From positions 62,001 through 126,000 of the forward strand of contig JABAQJ010000004.1 of NCBI GenBank assembly GCA_019186945.1: a stretch of 64,000 nucleotides of DNA. Direction: 5' to 3'. Origin of the DNA: Gemmatimonadaceae bacterium (lineage in GTDB: Bacteria > Gemmatimonadota > Gemmatimonadetes > Gemmatimonadales > Gemmatimonadaceae). Position numbers and translations under genes: made by a program. Within the stretch, counting starts at the first letter, position 1. Every line of letters begins with the position of its first letter. The notes beneath the pieces are model-generated. The model did no database searches. It was given only the letters and a program-made list of their open reading frames with translations, and was not told where the DNA came from. Positions 9,229 to 24,738 of the stretch are shown one piece after another.

Positions 9229-9346
9229 ATGCCCTGCGGCGTCACAAGGAAACCGAGGGCGCCCACCGGACCTCGCCCTGACGCACAGAGCGGGACCAGT
9301 CCCGTGGACTCGTCCCGCCTGCACAACGTGGGCCGGAAGAAGAACG

Positions 9347-9817
9347 CTACCAGCGATAATGCGCGAACGCCTTGTTTGCCTCGGCCATCTTGTGCGTGTC
9401 TTCCTTCTTCTTCACCGCGTTCCCTTCGCCTTTCGACGCTGCAATGACCTCGGCGGCGAGCTTCTCCGCCATGGATTTCTCGCTCCGATTGCGCGAGTAG
9501 AGGATCAGCCAGCGCATCGCGAGAGCGGTCCGGCGTTCGGGACGGACTTCGACAGGTACCTGGTAGGTAGCGCCCCCAACCCGGCGGCTCTTCACTTCGA
9601 CGACAGGCTTCAGGTTCGCCAAACCCTGCTTGAAGACGTTGACCCCGGGCTGGCTGGTGCGCGACTCCACCAAGTCCATTGCGCCGTAGAAAATTCGCTC
9701 CGCGGTGGACTTCTTGCCTTCGTACATCAGGGCGTTGATGAACTTCGACACCGTCTGGCTATCGTAGCGCGCATCCGGGAGGACCGGGCGCTTCACGGAC
9801 TTCTTGCGTCGGCTCAC
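9347..9817 (-). CDS. rpsG: Ribosomal protein uS7
   Basis: 156 residues, the usual length. It is a primary 16S rRNA-binding protein that organises the head of the 30S subunit. It begins [17 protein letters not shown] and keeps [18 protein letters not shown], diagnostic of S7. The start is the GTG at 9817, which overlaps the rpsL stop by 4 nt (GTGA), so the two are coupled. In most bacteria fusA follows directly; here the next gene on the strand is the lasso B1 gene. A weak 7-bp inverted repeat (9290-9296 with 9312-9318) lies after the stop without a T-run. Confidence 0.98.
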   Translation of the reverse strand: MSRRKKSVKRPVLPDARYDSQTVSKFINALMYEGKKSTAERIFYGAMDLVESRTSQPGVNVFKQGLANLKPVVEVKSRRVGGATYQVPVEVRPERRTALAMRWLILYSRNRSEKSMAEKLAAEVIAASKGEGNAVKKKEDTHKMAEANKAFAHYRW

Positions 9818-10209
9818 TTCTTACCTCCGGCCGCGCCGGCCTTGGGCTTCTTGGTTCCGTATTTCGAGCGGCTGCGATTGCGGCCGTTCACGCCAGCGGC
9901 GTCGAGAGTACCGCGAACGATGTGATAGCGAACGCCTGGCAGATCCTTCACTCGTCCGCCCCGCACCAACACGATCGAGTGCTCCTGAAGGTTGTGTCCT
10001 TCGCCGGGGATGTAGGCGATCACTTCCAGGTTGTTCGTCAAGCGGACCTTCGCGACCTTCCGCAGGGCCGAATTGGGCTTCTTGGGCGTGGTTGTGTACA
10101 CGCGTGTACAGACGCCGCGGCGGAACGGATTCGCCTTGAGCGCGGGAGATTTTTCCTTCTTGACGACGTCCTTGCGGGCACGTCGGACGAGCTGGTTGAT
10201 GGTCGGCAT
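9814..10209 (-). CDS. rpsL: Ribosomal protein uS12
   Basis: 131 residues from the ATG at 10209 ([13 protein letters not shown]). A longer frame back to 10359 runs through the promoter and is not used. S12 sits in the decoding centre. The two Lys residues that change in streptomycin-resistant mutants are wild type ([10 protein letters not shown] and GRVKDLPG), so the sequence predicts a streptomycin-sensitive ribosome. It is the first gene of the str operon, about 50 bp after a strong promoter. A 7-bp hairpin (10233-10239 with 10243-10249, 3-nt loop) lies in the leader and could serve autoregulation. Confidence 0.98.
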   Translation of the reverse strand: MPTINQLVRRARKDVVKKEKSPALKANPFRRGVCTRVYTTTPKKPNSALRKVAKVRLTNNLEVIAYIPGEGHNLQEHSIVLVRGGRVKDLPGVRYHIVRGTLDAAGVNGRNRSRSKYGTKKPKAGAAGGKK

Positions 10210-10261
10210 TGCGCTATGCAAACGAAGAACCGCGCCCCATGGTGGGGCGAGGCAGACACGT

Positions 10262-10290
10262 ATGATAGACGAGTCGGCGCCGATGGTCAA
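10262..10290 (-). promoter_or_regulatory. Sigma70-type promoter of the str operon
   Basis: TTGACC (10285-10290) and TATCAT (10262-10267) are separated by exactly 17 bp on the minus strand. Each box matches 5 of 6 consensus bases. The promoter lies just after the acyltransferase stop and about 50 bp before rpsL. Confidence 0.85.
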
Positions 10291-10330
10291 CCCGCGAGGG
10301 CCCTTGGACTTACTCGTTTCCAACAAGCCG

Positions 10331-11770
10331 TCAGCGAAAAGCCGCCGACGGCAGGGCATCCCGCGCCCGAACGCCCCTGATGAAAGGTCCGACCAAGTGG
10401 TCGATGCTGTTGGCGTAGTACCCGATTAGCTCGCGCCCGCGCGGAAGGATAAGGAACCCGCCGCCTGTCCGTGCGATCACGCGCCGCATCCGCAGCATTC
10501 GGTAGGCGCGGTCGAAAGTCTCTTCGATGTCTCGGTCTGCCCGAAGCACTCGCGCATTCAGCTCCAACAACGCATCGCGCATGGCCGCCATGCGATCGAG
10601 CAGCGCCTCACGAGACACGAACTCGGATTCGAAGGATTGCAGGGCCGCGCACGCCAACGATACCGGAGTCACCGGGATCAGTTCTCCGATGCGCCCCATG
10701 ATGCCGTCGCAGAAAACCTGGACGTGACGCAACCGCTCATGCCTGGGGAGCTCGAACAGGCTGATGCCACCACGCTCGCACGTCGAGACCCACGTCGAGA
10801 CCGGGACTGGTTCGCCGATGACGACCGCTGCGCGACCGTTGCGCTGCCACCGGAAGGTCACAAGACGCCGCAGATTCGCGCCCAGGTATCGCGCTACCTC
10901 GAAGAACTGCGCCCAACGCGACGGACGCGCCGATGCGGGGTCCGTCGCCGCCAGCTCACGGAGCAGCGAGCGATCCTCCAGCACTCGATCGTAGTTGATC
11001 GCCACGGGCATGATGTACATGCGGTCCCGCAACGCGGGGTCGCGCGCCACGCCTAACACGTAATCGAGGAGCCCGATCTTCGCCGGCCTGAGCTTTCCGT
11101 CCCGTGTCAGCCCGCCTTCCGGAAAGATGCCCTGGGTGACGCCTTTGGCGGTGATGAGCCTGACGTAGCGCTCGAGGACGGCGTGATACAACGTGTCGCG
11201 GTAACGGCGCCGGATGAAGTACGAACCGAAGCTCTTGAAGAGGTACTCGAGAGGAAACGCGCGCGCCCACTCGCCCACAGCGTACGAAATCGACACATCC
11301 CCAGCCAGTGCGTATGTCACCAGCACATAGTCGGCGTTGGAGCGATGGTTCATCAGGTAGATCACGATGGAATCCCGCGGCAGCCCCGCGAACGGATCCT
11401 TCCGTACGCTCTCCACACCTACCTTGTAGAGGCCGTTCATCAGGATGCGACTGGCGTTGTACGCAAGCTTGTAGTACGCCAGCACATTGAAGAACGGGAT
11501 GATTTCGTCGAGGTATGCGCGCACCTGACGCCAGGCGACGTCCTCGCTGAGCGAATGCGCGCGGGCATGATCCCGCACGTCTGACGCGAGCTCCGGATCG
11601 GCCAGCAATGTGGCGATGATCTCTCTCTTCCTGGCGAGCTTGTATCGTGCCAGTCGCGGCCGGAACCGCCACAGCGAACGCCGCGCCGCACGACGCAGCC
11701 ACCGTTGCATCAGCAGGCCGGTGGCGACGAGGATCGCGGCGCCAGCGAGCCAGAGAGCCCAAGTCGACAT
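10331..11770 (-). CDS. PlsB-like glycerol-3-phosphate / lysophosphatidate acyltransferase
   Basis: 479 residues from the ATG at 11770, chosen because GGAGG lies 9 nt upstream; the frame opens at 11806. An N-terminal hydrophobic segment (about residues 5-20) suggests inner-membrane anchoring. The PlsC-type acyltransferase motifs are present: NHRSNAD at 141-147 (catalytic HxxxxD) and FPEGG at 216-220. The length and the region after the catalytic domain resemble PlsB-type enzymes rather than the short PlsC. Expected reaction: acyl transfer to a glycerol phosphate backbone in phospholipid synthesis. It stands alone between the rpoC terminator and the str promoter. Exact acyl acceptor is uncertain. 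Confidence 0.85.
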   Translation of the reverse strand: MSTWALWLAGAAILVATGLLMQRWLRRAARRSLWRFRPRLARYKLARKREIIATLLADPELASDVRDHARAHSLSEDVAWRQVRAYLDEIIPFFNVLAYYKLAYNASRILMNGLYKVGVESVRKDPFAGLPRDSIVIYLMNHRSNADYVLVTYALAGDVSISYAVGEWARAFPLEYLFKSFGSYFIRRRYRDTLYHAVLERYVRLITAKGVTQGIFPEGGLTRDGKLRPAKIGLLDYVLGVARDPALRDRMYIMPVAINYDRVLEDRSLLRELAATDPASARPSRWAQFFEVARYLGANLRRLVTFRWQRNGRAAVVIGEPVPVSTWVSTCERGGISLFELPRHERLRHVQVFCDGIMGRIGELIPVTPVSLACAALQSFESEFVSREALLDRMAAMRDALLELNARVLRADRDIEETFDRAYRMLRMRRVIARTGGGFLILPRGRELIGYYANSIDHLVGPFIRGVRARDALPSAAFR

Positions 11771-11826
11771 GCGGTGGAACCTCCGGAAGGCCTGCCACCG
11801 CGTCAAGCATTCCGTGACACAGAAGA

Positions 11827-11859
11827 ACGACAGCCAGGGGGACCGCCCCTGGCTGTCGT
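11827..11859 (-). terminator. Intrinsic terminator after rpoC
   Basis: A perfect 14-bp stem (11827-11840 with 11846-11859) with a 5-nt loop lies 16 bp after the rpoC stop. On the minus strand it is followed by the T-rich stretch TCTTCTGTG. It closes the rpl-rpo unit. Confidence 0.8.
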
Positions 11860-11875
11860 GTCCGCGTAAAATCCC

Positions 11876-14800
11876 CTATGGCTCGTCCGAGCCCATGGAG
11901 AATCCGGTTTCCGCGTAACTGGTCGAGAACATGCCAGCGAGTCCGACCTCGCTCTGGGGCAGTTCTTCCACCTGCGGAAGTTCTGCGCCTTCGATCTCCA
12001 CGTCGCTATAGCGGTACATACCTGTCCCCGCGGGAATCAGGTGCCCGATGATGATGTTCTCCTTCAAGCCCATCAGGTTATCCCGTGCACCACGAATGGC
12101 CGCGTCCGTGAGCACGCGAGTCGTTTCCTGGAACGACGCCGCCGAGATGAACGATTGCGTCGTCAGACTTGCCTTGGTGATACCCAGCAGCAACGGCTCG
12201 GACTTCGCCGGCTTCTGCTTCTTCTTCTTCGATCGCTCGTTCTGTTCTCGGAAAGCCTGCCTGTCCACGTGTTCGGCCTCGAGGAACTCCGTGTCGCCTG
12301 GATCCGTGACGCGCACTTTCTGCAGCATCTGCTTGACGATCACGCCGATATGCTTGTCGTTGATCTTCACGCCCTGCAAGCGGTAGACCTCCTGCACCTC
12401 GTTCAACAGGTATTCCTGGACGGCACGCGGTCCGCGAATCCGCAGGATGTCATGGGGATTGACCGGTCCTTCGGATAGCCGGTCGCCAGCCCGCACACGG
12501 TCGCCCTCGTGCACGCGCAGGTGCTTGCCTGCACCAACCTCGTACAGTTGTGCCTCCTGCGCGTCATCCACGACCCACTGTCCATTCTCGACCTTGGCAG
12601 GCGAGACGAAGATCTCGCGCTTGCCGCGCTTGATCTCGCCGAATCGCACGATGCCATCGATCTCCGAGATCGTCGCCGGATCCTTGGGGCGGCGCGCCTC
12701 GAACAGCTCGGCAACGCGTGGCAGGCCACCGGTAATGTCGCGGGTCTTGTACGCCTCGCGAGAAATCTTGGCGATCGTCTCGCCGGCATGCAGCGCCCGG
12801 CCATCCTCGGCTACCAGGACGGCGCCGACCGGTATCACAAAGTCACGGATCTTCTTCTCCTTTCCGCCCTTCGTCGTCCAGATCTCGATGTGCGGGTGGA
12901 GCTTCTTTTCGCGGTCCTCGATCACGACACGCTGTCGCAGGCCCGTGAGTTCGTCGAGTTCCTCGGCGAACGTCTCGTCCTCGACCAGGTCCACGAACCG
13001 GATTTCACCGTCGACGTCGGCGATGATGGGGTTCGTGTACGGATCCCACGTGAAAATCGGCTGGTCCCGGCGGACTTCGACGCCGTCCTGCACCAACAGA
13101 GTCGCGCCTAACGGGACAGCGAGTCTGGCGCCGACGGACGCTGAGCTGTCGCTCGACGTCTTGATCAGGATCTCGCCTTCGTACGAGGTGACCACACGCT
13201 GCCCTTCGGGGTTCGTGACGGCCGTCAAGCGATCGCCGAACTCGATCAGGCCCGCGACTTTCGTCTTGCGCACCGTCTGCTCTGCGATACGAGCCGCCGT
13301 GCCACCGATATGGAAGGTCCGCAGGGTAAGCTGCGTTCCCGGTTCGCCGATCGACTGCGCGGCGATGATGCCCACGGCTTCCCCAAGATCCACCATGCCC
13401 ATGGTCGCCAGGTTGCGGCCGTAGCACATCCGGCAAAGTCCGCGTCTTGCCTCGCACGTCAGCACCGATCGGATCTTTACCGTTTCGATGCCGCTCTCCT
13501 CGATCGCCCGTGCCGTATCCTCATCGACAAGCTGCCCGGCCTCGGCAAGGATCAGCTGCCGCCCGGACTCGTCTCTTGCCAGCGGATCGATGACGTCGTC
13601 GGCGACGACATTGCCGACGATACGTTCGGACAGCGCCTCGATGATGTCCTCTCCTTCCTTCAGCGCCGAGACGTCGAGACCCTGGATCGTGCCGCAATCC
13701 TCGTCCGTGATCGTGACATCCTGCGCCACGTCGACGAGGCGGCGCGTCAGGTAGCCGGCGTCCGCGGTCTTGAGCGCAGTATCCGCCAGACCTTTTCGCG
13801 CGCCGTGCGTCGATATGAAGTACTCGAGCACGGACAGCCCCTCGCGGAAGTTGGACTTGATCGGACTCTCGATGATCTCGCCGATCCCGCCCGTCAGCTT
13901 CTTCTGCGGCTTCGCCATCAGGCCGCGCATTCCAGCCAGCTGCCGGATCTGGTCGCGACTGCCGCGCGAGCCCGAATCGAACATCATGAACACGGGGTTG
14001 TAGCCGCGGTTCGATTCGCGCATTGCCTTGACCATCGCGTCGGCCACATCCGAGTTCGCGTGCGTCCAGGTGTCGATCACCTTGTTGTAGCGTTCGCCGT
14101 TGGTGATGTTGCCCGTGGAGTACGCGCGCTGAAACCGTTCGACGCGTTCCTCTGCCTCCTTGAGCAGCGTCACCTTCTCCGATGGGATATGCAGATCCTC
14201 GATCCCGATCGAGATGCCGCCGCGAGTGGCGTACGTGAAACCGAAGTCCTTCAGGCGGTCGAGGAAGTTGACGGTCGCCGCCAGGCCGCTCTTGCGGAAG
14301 GACTCGAACGCCAGTTCACCTAACGCCTTCTTCTTCATGTCGCGGTTCTGGAACTCCACTTCCTCCGGGACGATGGCGTTGAAGAGCGCACGCCCCACAG
14401 TGGTAACCACCCAGTCCTTCCGGCCGTCGCGGCCGGTCAGGAACCTGATTGGCGTATGGTACGTCGCGCGTCCGTTGGCGATCGCCATCTCGACTTCGGC
14501 AACGGATGTGAACGTCTTGAGCGTGGCCACCGCCTTGGGATCGCGTGAGTACTTCTCGAAATCCATCGGCGCCTTGGTCGCGTAGTAGCAGCCGAGCACG
14601 ATATCCTGCGACGGCTCGGCGATGGGACGTCCGTCCGAGGGCTTGAGAATGTTGTTGGACGACAGCATCAGTACACGCGCCTCGATCTGCGCCTCGAACG
14701 AAAGCGGTACGTGCACGGCCATCTGGTCGCCGTCGAAGTCCGCGTTGAACGCCGCGCAGACGAGCGGGTGGATACGGATGGCCTTGCCTTCGACGAGAAC

Positions 14801-16195
14801 GGGCTCGAAAGCCTGGATGCCGAGGCGGTGCAGCGTCGGAGCGCGGTTCAGCAGCACCGGGTGATCCTTGATGATCTCTTCGAGGATCTCGTAGACTTCC
14901 GGGCTCTCGCGCTCGACGATCTTCTTGGCGCGCTTGACAGTTTCGGCGATGCCCTTTTCCACCAGCTTGTGGATGATGAATGGCTTGAACAGCTCGAGCG
15001 CCATCGCCTTGGGCAGCCCGCACTGGTGCAACTGAAGCTCAGGGCCGACGACGATCACCGACCGCCCCGAGTAGTCGACGCGCTTGCCTAACAGGTTCTG
15101 CCGGAAGCGCCCCTGCTTGCCCTTCAGCATGTCGCTCAGCGACTTGAGCGGCCGCTTGCCGCGGCCGCGGATTGCCTTCGAGCGACGCCCATTGTCGAAC
15201 AGCGCGTCGACAGCCTCCTGCAGCATGCGCTTCTCGTTCCTGAGAATGACCTCCGGAGCGCGATGGGTGATCAGCTTCATCAACCGGTTGTTGCGGTTGA
15301 TGACACGGCGGTACAGATCGTTCAGGTCGGAAGTAGCGAATCGCCCGCCGTCGAGCGGGACGAGCGGCCGCAGATCCGGTGGAATCACCGGAATCACGTC
15401 CATGATCATCCAGTCGGGCTTGTTCCGCAGCGTGGCGGCATCCCCGGAGTTCCGGAACGCGTCGACGATCTTAAGACGCTTGAGCAGTTGTTTCTTCCGG
15501 TGCTGCGAGGACTCGCCGACGACCGCGTGCCGGAGTTCGTCGGCCAGCTTGTCGACGTCGATTCGCTTCAGCAGTTCGCGCGCGGCCGGCGCTCCGATGT
15601 CCGCAAGGAACGCCGAATCCCCTTCCGCCTTCGCCTTGGCCTTAAGCTCGAGGTACCTGTCCTCATCGAGCAGTTCGTTCTGCCGGACTTCCTGCTGCCC
15701 GGGCTCGATGACGACGTAGTTCGAGTAGTAGACGACTTTCTCGAGGTCGCGCAGCGTCAGGTCCAGGAGGTTCCCCATGGGGCTCGGGAGCGTCTTGAAG
15801 AACCAGATGTGCGCGACCGGCACCGCCAGCTCGATATGACCCATGCGCTCGCGACGCACCTTGGAGAGCGTGACCTCTACGCCGCAACGATCGCAAATGA
15901 CGCCGCGATACCGGATGCGCTTGTACTTCCCGCAGTGGCACTCCCAGTCCTTGACCGGACCGAAGATGCGCTCGCAGAACAGGCCGTCCTTTTCAGGCTT
16001 GAACGAGCGGTAGTTGATCGTTTCCGGCTTGGTGACCTCACCCCAGGACCACCATGACCGGAGCCCCTGCGTTTCCTGGCGCTCGCGCTCCTTGGGATCC
16101 CTCGGGCCGCGGATCTCTTCCGGAGACGCGATGCGGATCTGGATGAAGTCAAACGACGACGAGCGCGTCTCGCGCGCAGATCGGAAGTCGATCAT
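11876..16195 (-). CDS. rpoC: RNA polymerase subunit beta'
   Basis: 1439 residues, starting at the ATG at 16195, 3 nt after the rpoB stop. It forms one jaw of RNA polymerase and carries the catalytic Mg site. The N-terminal zinc-binding domain (CHCGKYK ... ICDRCGVEV), the absolutely conserved [12 protein letters not shown] active-site motif, and the second zinc cluster ([13 protein letters not shown]) are all present. The trigger-loop region around [20 protein letters not shown] is intact. The length is close to E. coli beta' (1407). No frameshift or unusual large insertion stands out. Confidence 0.99.
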   Translation of the reverse strand: MIDFRSARETRSSSFDFIQIRIASPEEIRGPRDPKERERQETQGLRSWWSWGEVTKPETINYRSFKPEKDGLFCERIFGPVKDWECHCGKYKRIRYRGVICDRCGVEVTLSKVRRERMGHIELAVPVAHIWFFKTLPSPMGNLLDLTLRDLEKVVYYSNYVVIEPGQQEVRQNELLDEDRYLELKAKAKAEGDSAFLADIGAPAARELLKRIDVDKLADELRHAVVGESSQHRKKQLLKRLKIVDAFRNSGDAATLRNKPDWMIMDVIPVIPPDLRPLVPLDGGRFATSDLNDLYRRVINRNNRLMKLITHRAPEVILRNEKRMLQEAVDALFDNGRRSKAIRGRGKRPLKSLSDMLKGKQGRFRQNLLGKRVDYSGRSVIVVGPELQLHQCGLPKAMALELFKPFIIHKLVEKGIAETVKRAKKIVERESPEVYEILEEIIKDHPVLLNRAPTLHRLGIQAFEPVLVEGKAIRIHPLVCAAFNADFDGDQMAVHVPLSFEAQIEARVLMLSSNNILKPSDGRPIAEPSQDIVLGCYYATKAPMDFEKYSRDPKAVATLKTFTSVAEVEMAIANGRATYHTPIRFLTGRDGRKDWVVTTVGRALFNAIVPEEVEFQNRDMKKKALGELAFESFRKSGLAATVNFLDRLKDFGFTYATRGGISIGIEDLHIPSEKVTLLKEAEERVERFQRAYSTGNITNGERYNKVIDTWTHANSDVADAMVKAMRESNRGYNPVFMMFDSGSRGSRDQIRQLAGMRGLMAKPQKKLTGGIGEIIESPIKSNFREGLSVLEYFISTHGARKGLADTALKTADAGYLTRRLVDVAQDVTITDEDCGTIQGLDVSALKEGEDIIEALSERIVGNVVADDVIDPLARDESGRQLILAEAGQLVDEDTARAIEESGIETVKIRSVLTCEARRGLCRMCYGRNLATMGMVDLGEAVGIIAAQSIGEPGTQLTLRTFHIGGTAARIAEQTVRKTKVAGLIEFGDRLTAVTNPEGQRVVTSYEGEILIKTSSDSSASVGARLAVPLGATLLVQDGVEVRRDQPIFTWDPYTNPIIADVDGEIRFVDLVEDETFAEELDELTGLRQRVVIEDREKKLHPHIEIWTTKGGKEKKIRDFVIPVGAVLVAEDGRALHAGETIAKISREAYKTRDITGGLPRVAELFEARRPKDPATISEIDGIVRFGEIKRGKREIFVSPAKVENGQWVVDDAQEAQLYEVGAGKHLRVHEGDRVRAGDRLSEGPVNPHDILRIRGPRAVQEYLLNEVQEVYRLQGVKINDKHIGVIVKQMLQKVRVTDPGDTEFLEAEHVDRQAFREQNERSKKKKQKPAKSEPLLLGITKASLTTQSFISAASFQETTRVLTDAAIRGARDNLMGLKENIIIGHLIPAGTGMYRYSDVEIEGAELPQVEELPQSEVGLAGMFSTSYAETGFSMGSDEP

Positions 16196-16198
16196 TGG

Positions 16199-20854
<4,656 letters not shown>

Positions 20855-21039
20855 GCTTCACCCGCGGGCAGGCGAAAAGCCGGCAACTCCCGCGCCCGCG
20901 CGATTTGGCGCGGGCCGGAAGTCGTCGGAACAGCGTGAGTTGTAATGCGATGGAAAGAACACGATCGCGGGATGGGTCTGGAGTGAACGGAGAACGCGAG
21001 GGACGGGTCGCGGCGCGGCCCGTCCTCCGCGACGATCCG

Positions 21040-21426
21040 TCACTTCAGTTCCACCACCGCGCCAGCGCTCTCGAGCTTGGCCTTGACGGCATTGGCTTCG
21101 TCCTTGGACACACCCGACTTCACTTCCTTGGGCGCGCCATCGACCATGTCCTTGGCTTCCTTCAGGCCCAGACCGGTGAGTTCGCGAACCACCTTGATGA
21201 CCTGGATCTTCTGGGCACCGGCCTCCTTGAGGACGACGGCGAATTCCGTCTGTTCCTCGACCACCGGCGCAGCCGCAGCCGCACCGCCCCCACCGCCAGC
21301 AGCAACTGCGGCGATGGTAACGTTGAACTTCGTCTTGAACGCCTCGATCAGCTCGGTGAGCTCGATGACCGACATGTTGCCGATCGCATCGAGGATCTCG
21401 TCCTTGCTCAGCGTCGCGTTAGCCAT
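21040..21426 (-). CDS. rplL: Ribosomal protein bL12 (L7/L12)
   Basis: 128 residues from the ATG at 21426. It is the stalk protein that recruits translation factors. An N-terminal dimerisation helix ([20 protein letters not shown]) is followed by an Ala/Gly-rich hinge of about 20 residues and the conserved C-terminal domain (EKTEFAVVL-type start, then [20 protein letters not shown]). It follows rplJ after a 99-bp spacer that contains a small hairpin, and precedes rpoB by 185 bp. High expression relative to rpoB may be set in these two spacers. Confidence 0.98.
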   Translation of the reverse strand: MANATLSKDEILDAIGNMSVIELTELIEAFKTKFNVTIAAVAAGGGGGAAAAAPVVEEQTEFAVVLKEAGAQKIQVIKVVRELTGLGLKEAKDMVDGAPKEVKSGVSKDEANAVKAKLESAGAVVELK

Positions 21427-21448
21427 TGTCTCTTCTCTCCGTGTCGTC

Positions 21449-21464
21449 CCCAGGCTGTCCTGGG
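21449..21464 (-). promoter_or_regulatory. Small hairpin between rplJ and rplL
   Basis: A 6-bp perfect stem (CCCAGG with CCTGGG) and a 4-nt loop lie 22 bp before the rplL start. A second weak stem (ATTGT with ACAAT) lies just upstream of it in the mRNA. A role in setting the L12:L10 ratio is possible but not shown. Confidence 0.4.
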
Positions 21465-21525
21465 ATTGTTGAAATCACAATTCCATGGCGGGCAGACAGC
21501 ATCTGGCCGCTGCCGCCTGGGGGTA

Positions 21526-22008
21526 TCAGGCAGTTCCCAACTGGTCTTTCCGCGCTTCCAGCGCTAGTGCGAACATCATCAGCGGGCTGTTCAGGCAGCC
21601 GGCGAACATCGACAACGCTTCAGTCCGCGTCGGCATGGTTGCGAGCTTCTTGAGCACGCCGGCGTCAATCGCGTTGCCTTCCCAGATCCCGCCCTTGACC
21701 GCGGGCTTCTGGTCGTTCTCCCTCGCAAAGTCCACCAGCACCTTCGCGGCACCGATCGGATCCGTGCTTAACACCACTCCAGTAGGTCCGCGCAGGCGAT
21801 CGGTGGTCAGACCGCTCTCGTGCACGGCGCGCAGTGCAAGCGAGTTCTTGATGACCACATACTCGACGCCAGCCTTGCGGAAGCGCCGGCGCAGCTCTGT
21901 CATCTTCTTGACGTTGATGCCGGTGAAGTCGGTGAAATACAGCGCCGACGCCCCCTGGATCCTGTCTTTCAGCGCGGAGACGAGTCGTTCCTTTTCGGTT
22001 CGTTTCAT
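21526..22008 (-). CDS. rplJ: Ribosomal protein uL10
   Basis: 160 residues from the ATG at 22008. It anchors L12 dimers to the 50S stalk base and usually represses its own operon by binding the mRNA leader. The N-terminal rRNA-binding domain is recognisable (KERLVSALKDRIQGASALYFTDFTG region, then LRRRFRKAGVEYVVIKNSLA). It lies 6 nt after the rplA stop. One TTA codon here precedes Ser, one of the few in this window not followed by Gly. Confidence 0.97.
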   Translation of the reverse strand: MKRTEKERLVSALKDRIQGASALYFTDFTGINVKKMTELRRRFRKAGVEYVVIKNSLALRAVHESGLTTDRLRGPTGVVLSTDPIGAAKVLVDFARENDQKPAVKGGIWEGNAIDAGVLKKLATMPTRTEALSMFAGCLNSPLMMFALALEARKDQLGTA

Positions 22009-22014
22009 GGCGCG

Positions 22015-22704
22015 TTATCGGTAGAGGGTGGCGTCGACGCGAACACCGGGACCCATCGTGCTGGACACCGAGACGTTGCGGACGTACACGCCCTTCGCCG
22101 CTGAAGGCTTGGCGCGCACGATCTGGTCCATGAACGCCGTGTAATTCTGCTCCAGCGCGTCCAGGTTGAACGAAACCTTGCCGATGGCAGCGTGCACGTT
22201 GCCGCTCTTGTCGACGCGGAACTCGATCTTCCCGGCCTTGGACTCGCGCACGGCTCGTCCAATATCCAGGGTGACCGTTCCCGCCTTCGGATTAGGCATG
22301 AGACCACGCGGACCCAGCACACGTCCAAGCTGACCGACCTGCCCCATCTGGTCCGGGGTAGCGATCAGGACGTCGAAGTCGAGCCAGCCATCCTTGATCT
22401 TCTGAATGTATTCGTTGCCGACGTGATCGGCGCCGGCATCCTCTGCCTCGCGCGCCTTGTCGCCGACCGCGATCGCCAGCACGCGTACCGTGGTGCCAGT
22501 ACCGGCCGGGAGCACGACCGTGCCGCGCACGACCTGATCGGCATGGCGCGGATCAACGCCGAGCCGAACGGCGACCTCCACCGTTTCATCGAACTTGGCG
22601 AAAGCCGCGCCCTTGACCAGGTCGAGTGCCTGACGAGGCTGGTACGAAAGCGTCGCGTCTCTCTTGGCGGCGGCCGATACGTACTTCTTCCCATGTGTGC
22701 GCAT
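22015..22704 (-). CDS. rplA: Ribosomal protein uL1
   Basis: 229 residues, normal length. It forms the L1 stalk that moves E-site tRNA. Conserved blocks include [22 protein letters not shown] and the signature [18 protein letters not shown]. The ATG at 22704 abuts the rplK stop with no gap, so the two are translated as a coupled pair, and rplJ follows after 6 nt. Confidence 0.98.
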   Translation of the reverse strand: MRTHGKKYVSAAAKRDATLSYQPRQALDLVKGAAFAKFDETVEVAVRLGVDPRHADQVVRGTVVLPAGTGTTVRVLAIAVGDKAREAEDAGADHVGNEYIQKIKDGWLDFDVLIATPDQMGQVGQLGRVLGPRGLMPNPKAGTVTLDIGRAVRESKAGKIEFRVDKSGNVHAAIGKVSFNLDALEQNYTAFMDQIVRAKPSAAKGVYVRNVSVSSTMGPGVRVDATLYR

Positions 22705-23130
22705 CTATTCCTTCACCTCCACGCCCATCGACCGGGCAGCGCCAGCGACCATCGTCATCGCCGACTCGATGCTATCGCAGTTCAGGTCCGGCATCTTGAC
22801 CTCCGCGATCTTCCTGACCTGTGCCTTGGTAAGCGATCCGACCTTCACGCGGTTTGGCTGTCCTGAGCCCTTTTCCAGGCCCAGCTCCTTCTTGATCAGG
22901 ATCGCCGCTGGTGGCGTCTTGAGGATGAAAGTGAAGGACTTGTCGGAAAAGATCGTAACCTCGACCGGGAGGATCAGACCATCCTGGCTCTGCGTTCTGG
23001 AGTTGAACTCCTTGCAGAAGGCCATGATGTTGATCCCCTGAGGGCCAAGGGCGGTGCCGACCGGCGGTGCCGGATTCGCTCGCCCCGCTGGAATCTGGAG
23101 CTTGACGAATCCCGTGACTTTCTTTGCCAT
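22705..23130 (-). CDS. rplK: Ribosomal protein uL11
   Basis: 141 residues from the ATG at 23130. It binds the GTPase-associated rRNA centre, the thiostrepton site. Conserved features are the N-terminal [16 protein letters not shown] block with its hinge prolines, the [17 protein letters not shown] segment and the C-terminal [14 protein letters not shown] end. It starts the L11-L1-L10-L12 run. Unusually, 335 bp separate it from nusG, so a separate promoter is possible. Confidence 0.98.
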   Translation of the reverse strand: MAKKVTGFVKLQIPAGRANPAPPVGTALGPQGINIMAFCKEFNSRTQSQDGLILPVEVTIFSDKSFTFILKTPPAAILIKKELGLEKGSGQPNRVKVGSLTKAQVRKIAEVKMPDLNCDSIESAMTMVAGAARSMGVEVKE

Positions 23131-23465
23131 GCGTTCTCCTCTGGCGTGCGATTCGCGTGGAGGAGGCGGGGCAGCTCCTGGTGACCTTACGAGGGCAACG
23201 CGGGAGGCGGTCCCCGAACTTCGGGAGCGACTCCTGACATAGCGTCAAGAAGGCAGAGACGACCCCGGCATCGGTGCAACGATGCCGCAGCGGACCATGT
23301 GCCTTAACGCTTGTCGTGTTGCGTATGCGTCTCGCGATCCCAACCCAGGCGCTGCTGCCTTGGCTCCAAACGCGATCTGACTGCCACGATCCGCTTTACG
23401 TCGCCGTGGTCGTCGACGGTGCGCTCCTCGCCGCACTGCGGCCGCCCCGCGCAAGGGCCGTAAGC
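23131..23465. other. 335-bp gap between nusG and rplK
   Basis: nusG and rplK are usually nearly adjacent. I see no convincing gene here. A TTGACG occurs at 23237-23242 on the minus strand but without a -10 box at 17 bp. The rplK Shine-Dalgarno region (AGAGGAG) is at the end. The gap could hold a promoter or L1/L10-type control RNA that I cannot resolve by eye. Confidence 0.4.
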
Positions 23466-24014
23466 TCAATATCCCTTCAACTGCAGGTAATCCAGTTCCA
23501 CACTGGTCGGCCGCCCGAACAGCGAGACCGAAACACGCACCTTGCCCTTGTCCGGAATGATCTCCTCGACGGTCCCGTTGAAGTCCGTGAACGGGCCCTC
23601 GGTGATGGCAACGGCCTGGCCGACCATGAACGGTATTTCTTCCTTCGGCGCTTCGGGTTCAACCTCGTCGGCAATCCCGAGGAGCCGGCGGACTTCCTCA
23701 TTTCGAAGGTGCATGGGCTCCTGCCCCTGCCCATGCTGCACGAACTTGAGCACGCCCTGGATACTGTTGATGATGTGCGAGGCCTCCTGACCCCAGAGCA
23801 TCTCCACCAGTACGTATCCCGGGTACAGCTTGCGCTCGACCGTGACCTTCTTGCCGTTCTTGATCTCGACCACTTCCTGCGTAGGGACGAGCGCCTGCCG
23901 GATCAACCGCTCCTCAGGCGGACGCGGATCCTGCTCGATCTTCCGCTGGATCAGGGATCGAACCTTGTTCTCGTGCCCAGCCGTGGTCTGAATCGCATAG
24001 AAGCGATGCTCCAC
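23466..24014 (-). CDS. nusG: Transcription elongation/antitermination factor NusG
   Basis: 182 residues, the standard length. The start is the GTG at 24014, 4 nt after the secE stop. The N-terminal NGN domain (RFYAIQTTAGHENKVRSLI; KLYPGYVLVEM) binds the RNA polymerase clamp helices, and the C-terminal KOW domain (VAITEGPFTDFNGTVEEI) contacts Rho or ribosomal S10. It sits in the usual secE-nusG pair upstream of rplK. Confidence 0.98.
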   Translation of the reverse strand: MEHRFYAIQTTAGHENKVRSLIQRKIEQDPRPPEERLIRQALVPTQEVVEIKNGKKVTVERKLYPGYVLVEMLWGQEASHIINSIQGVLKFVQHGQGQEPMHLRNEEVRRLLGIADEVEPEAPKEEIPFMVGQAVAITEGPFTDFNGTVEEIIPDKGKVRVSVSLFGRPTSVELDYLQLKGY

Positions 24015-24018
24015 GCCG

Positions 24019-24246
24019 TTAGCCTCCGAAAAGCGCAGGGATCCAGCGCACGAGGACGTTCTGCAGGATCACGTCCATCAGCGCGATCAGCCCGCCGATG
24101 AACAATGACAGCGCGACGACGCCGACCGACAACTGCCGGATCTGCATCCAGTCGGGCCACGTCACCTTCCTCATTTCGGTCATCACCTCGTTGTAGAAGG
24201 CGATGAACCTCTGGACGGCACTCAGCCGAACCGCTTCGGTGGCCAT
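24019..24246 (-). CDS. secE: Preprotein translocase subunit SecE
   Basis: 75 residues: a short amphipathic helix (RFIAFYNEVMTEMRKVTWPDW) and one transmembrane helix (LSVGVVALSLFIGGLIALMDVIL), the minimal SecE form. It clamps the SecY halves in the inner membrane. It lies between rpmG (stop 3 nt upstream) and nusG. Confidence 0.96.
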   Translation of the reverse strand: MATEAVRLSAVQRFIAFYNEVMTEMRKVTWPDWMQIRQLSVGVVALSLFIGGLIALMDVILQNVLVRWIPALFGG

Positions 24247-24249
24247 CGG

Positions 24250-24402
24250 TTACTTGGTTTCCTTGTGTACGCTGTGCTTGTTGCACCTGGGGCAATACTT
24301 CTTCCATTCGACCCGCTCCGGATGCAACCGGCGGTTCTTCATGGTGAAATAGTTGCGATTCTTACAATCGCTGCACGCGAGGATGATCTTCTCTCTAGGC
24401 AT
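24250..24402 (-). CDS. rpmG: Ribosomal protein bL33, zinc-binding form
   Basis: 50 residues from the ATG at 24402; the frame extends upstream to 24456 without support. Two CxxC pairs (CSDC and CPRC) make this the zinc-binding C+ paralogue. It is the first protein gene after the tRNA cluster, the place where tuf is often found. Confidence 0.96.
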   Translation of the reverse strand: MPREKIILACSDCKNRNYFTMKNRRLHPERVEWKKYCPRCNKHSVHKETK

Positions 24403-24483
24403 GTCCGCTCGTTCCTTACCGTCAATCCCGTCGCCGGGCGTGCATTCGGGCCACACCCACCCTGCCGCCTTCCGCTGCTCAAG

Positions 24484-24556
24484 AGCTCACGATCGGGATT
24501 GAACCGATGACCTCACCCTTACCAAGGGTGTGCTCTACCAACTGAGCTACGTGAGC
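24484..24556 (-). tRNA. tRNA-Thr (anticodon GGT)
   Basis: 73 nt. The acceptor arms GCTCACG/CGTGAGC pair fully. The anticodon loop TTGGTAA gives GGT, and the TTCAATC T-loop is intact. No CCA is encoded. It is last in the four-tRNA cluster. Confidence 0.96.
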
Positions 24557-24623
24557 AGTCGCTTCCTGCCAATTCCCACGACACACGACCCCAGCAACCC
24601 CATTTCACCTCCGCGCCACACCA

Positions 24624-24696
24624 AGCGGGAGACGGGGCTCGAACCCGCGACATCCAGCTTGGAAGGCTGGCGCTCTACCAACTGAGCTACTCCCGC
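24624..24696 (-). tRNA. tRNA-Gly (anticodon TCC)
   Basis: 73 nt. Acceptor GCGGGAG pairs with CTCCCGC. The anticodon loop CTTCCAA gives TCC, and the T-loop is TTCGAGC. No encoded CCA. Confidence 0.96.
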
Positions 24697-24738
24697 ACTC
24701 ACAACTTCTCGCCCCCGCCTAACGTCACACCGGCATCA

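Noticed and set aside
9093..9326. 77-codon minus-strand frame between rpsG and B1
   Set aside because: It overlaps B1 in another frame and resembles no peptide-precursor family; the interval is better read as promoter and leader.
23245..23469. 74-codon frame between nusG and rplK
   Set aside because: Arg-rich GC-biased product overlapping the nusG stop, no family and no ribosome-binding site.
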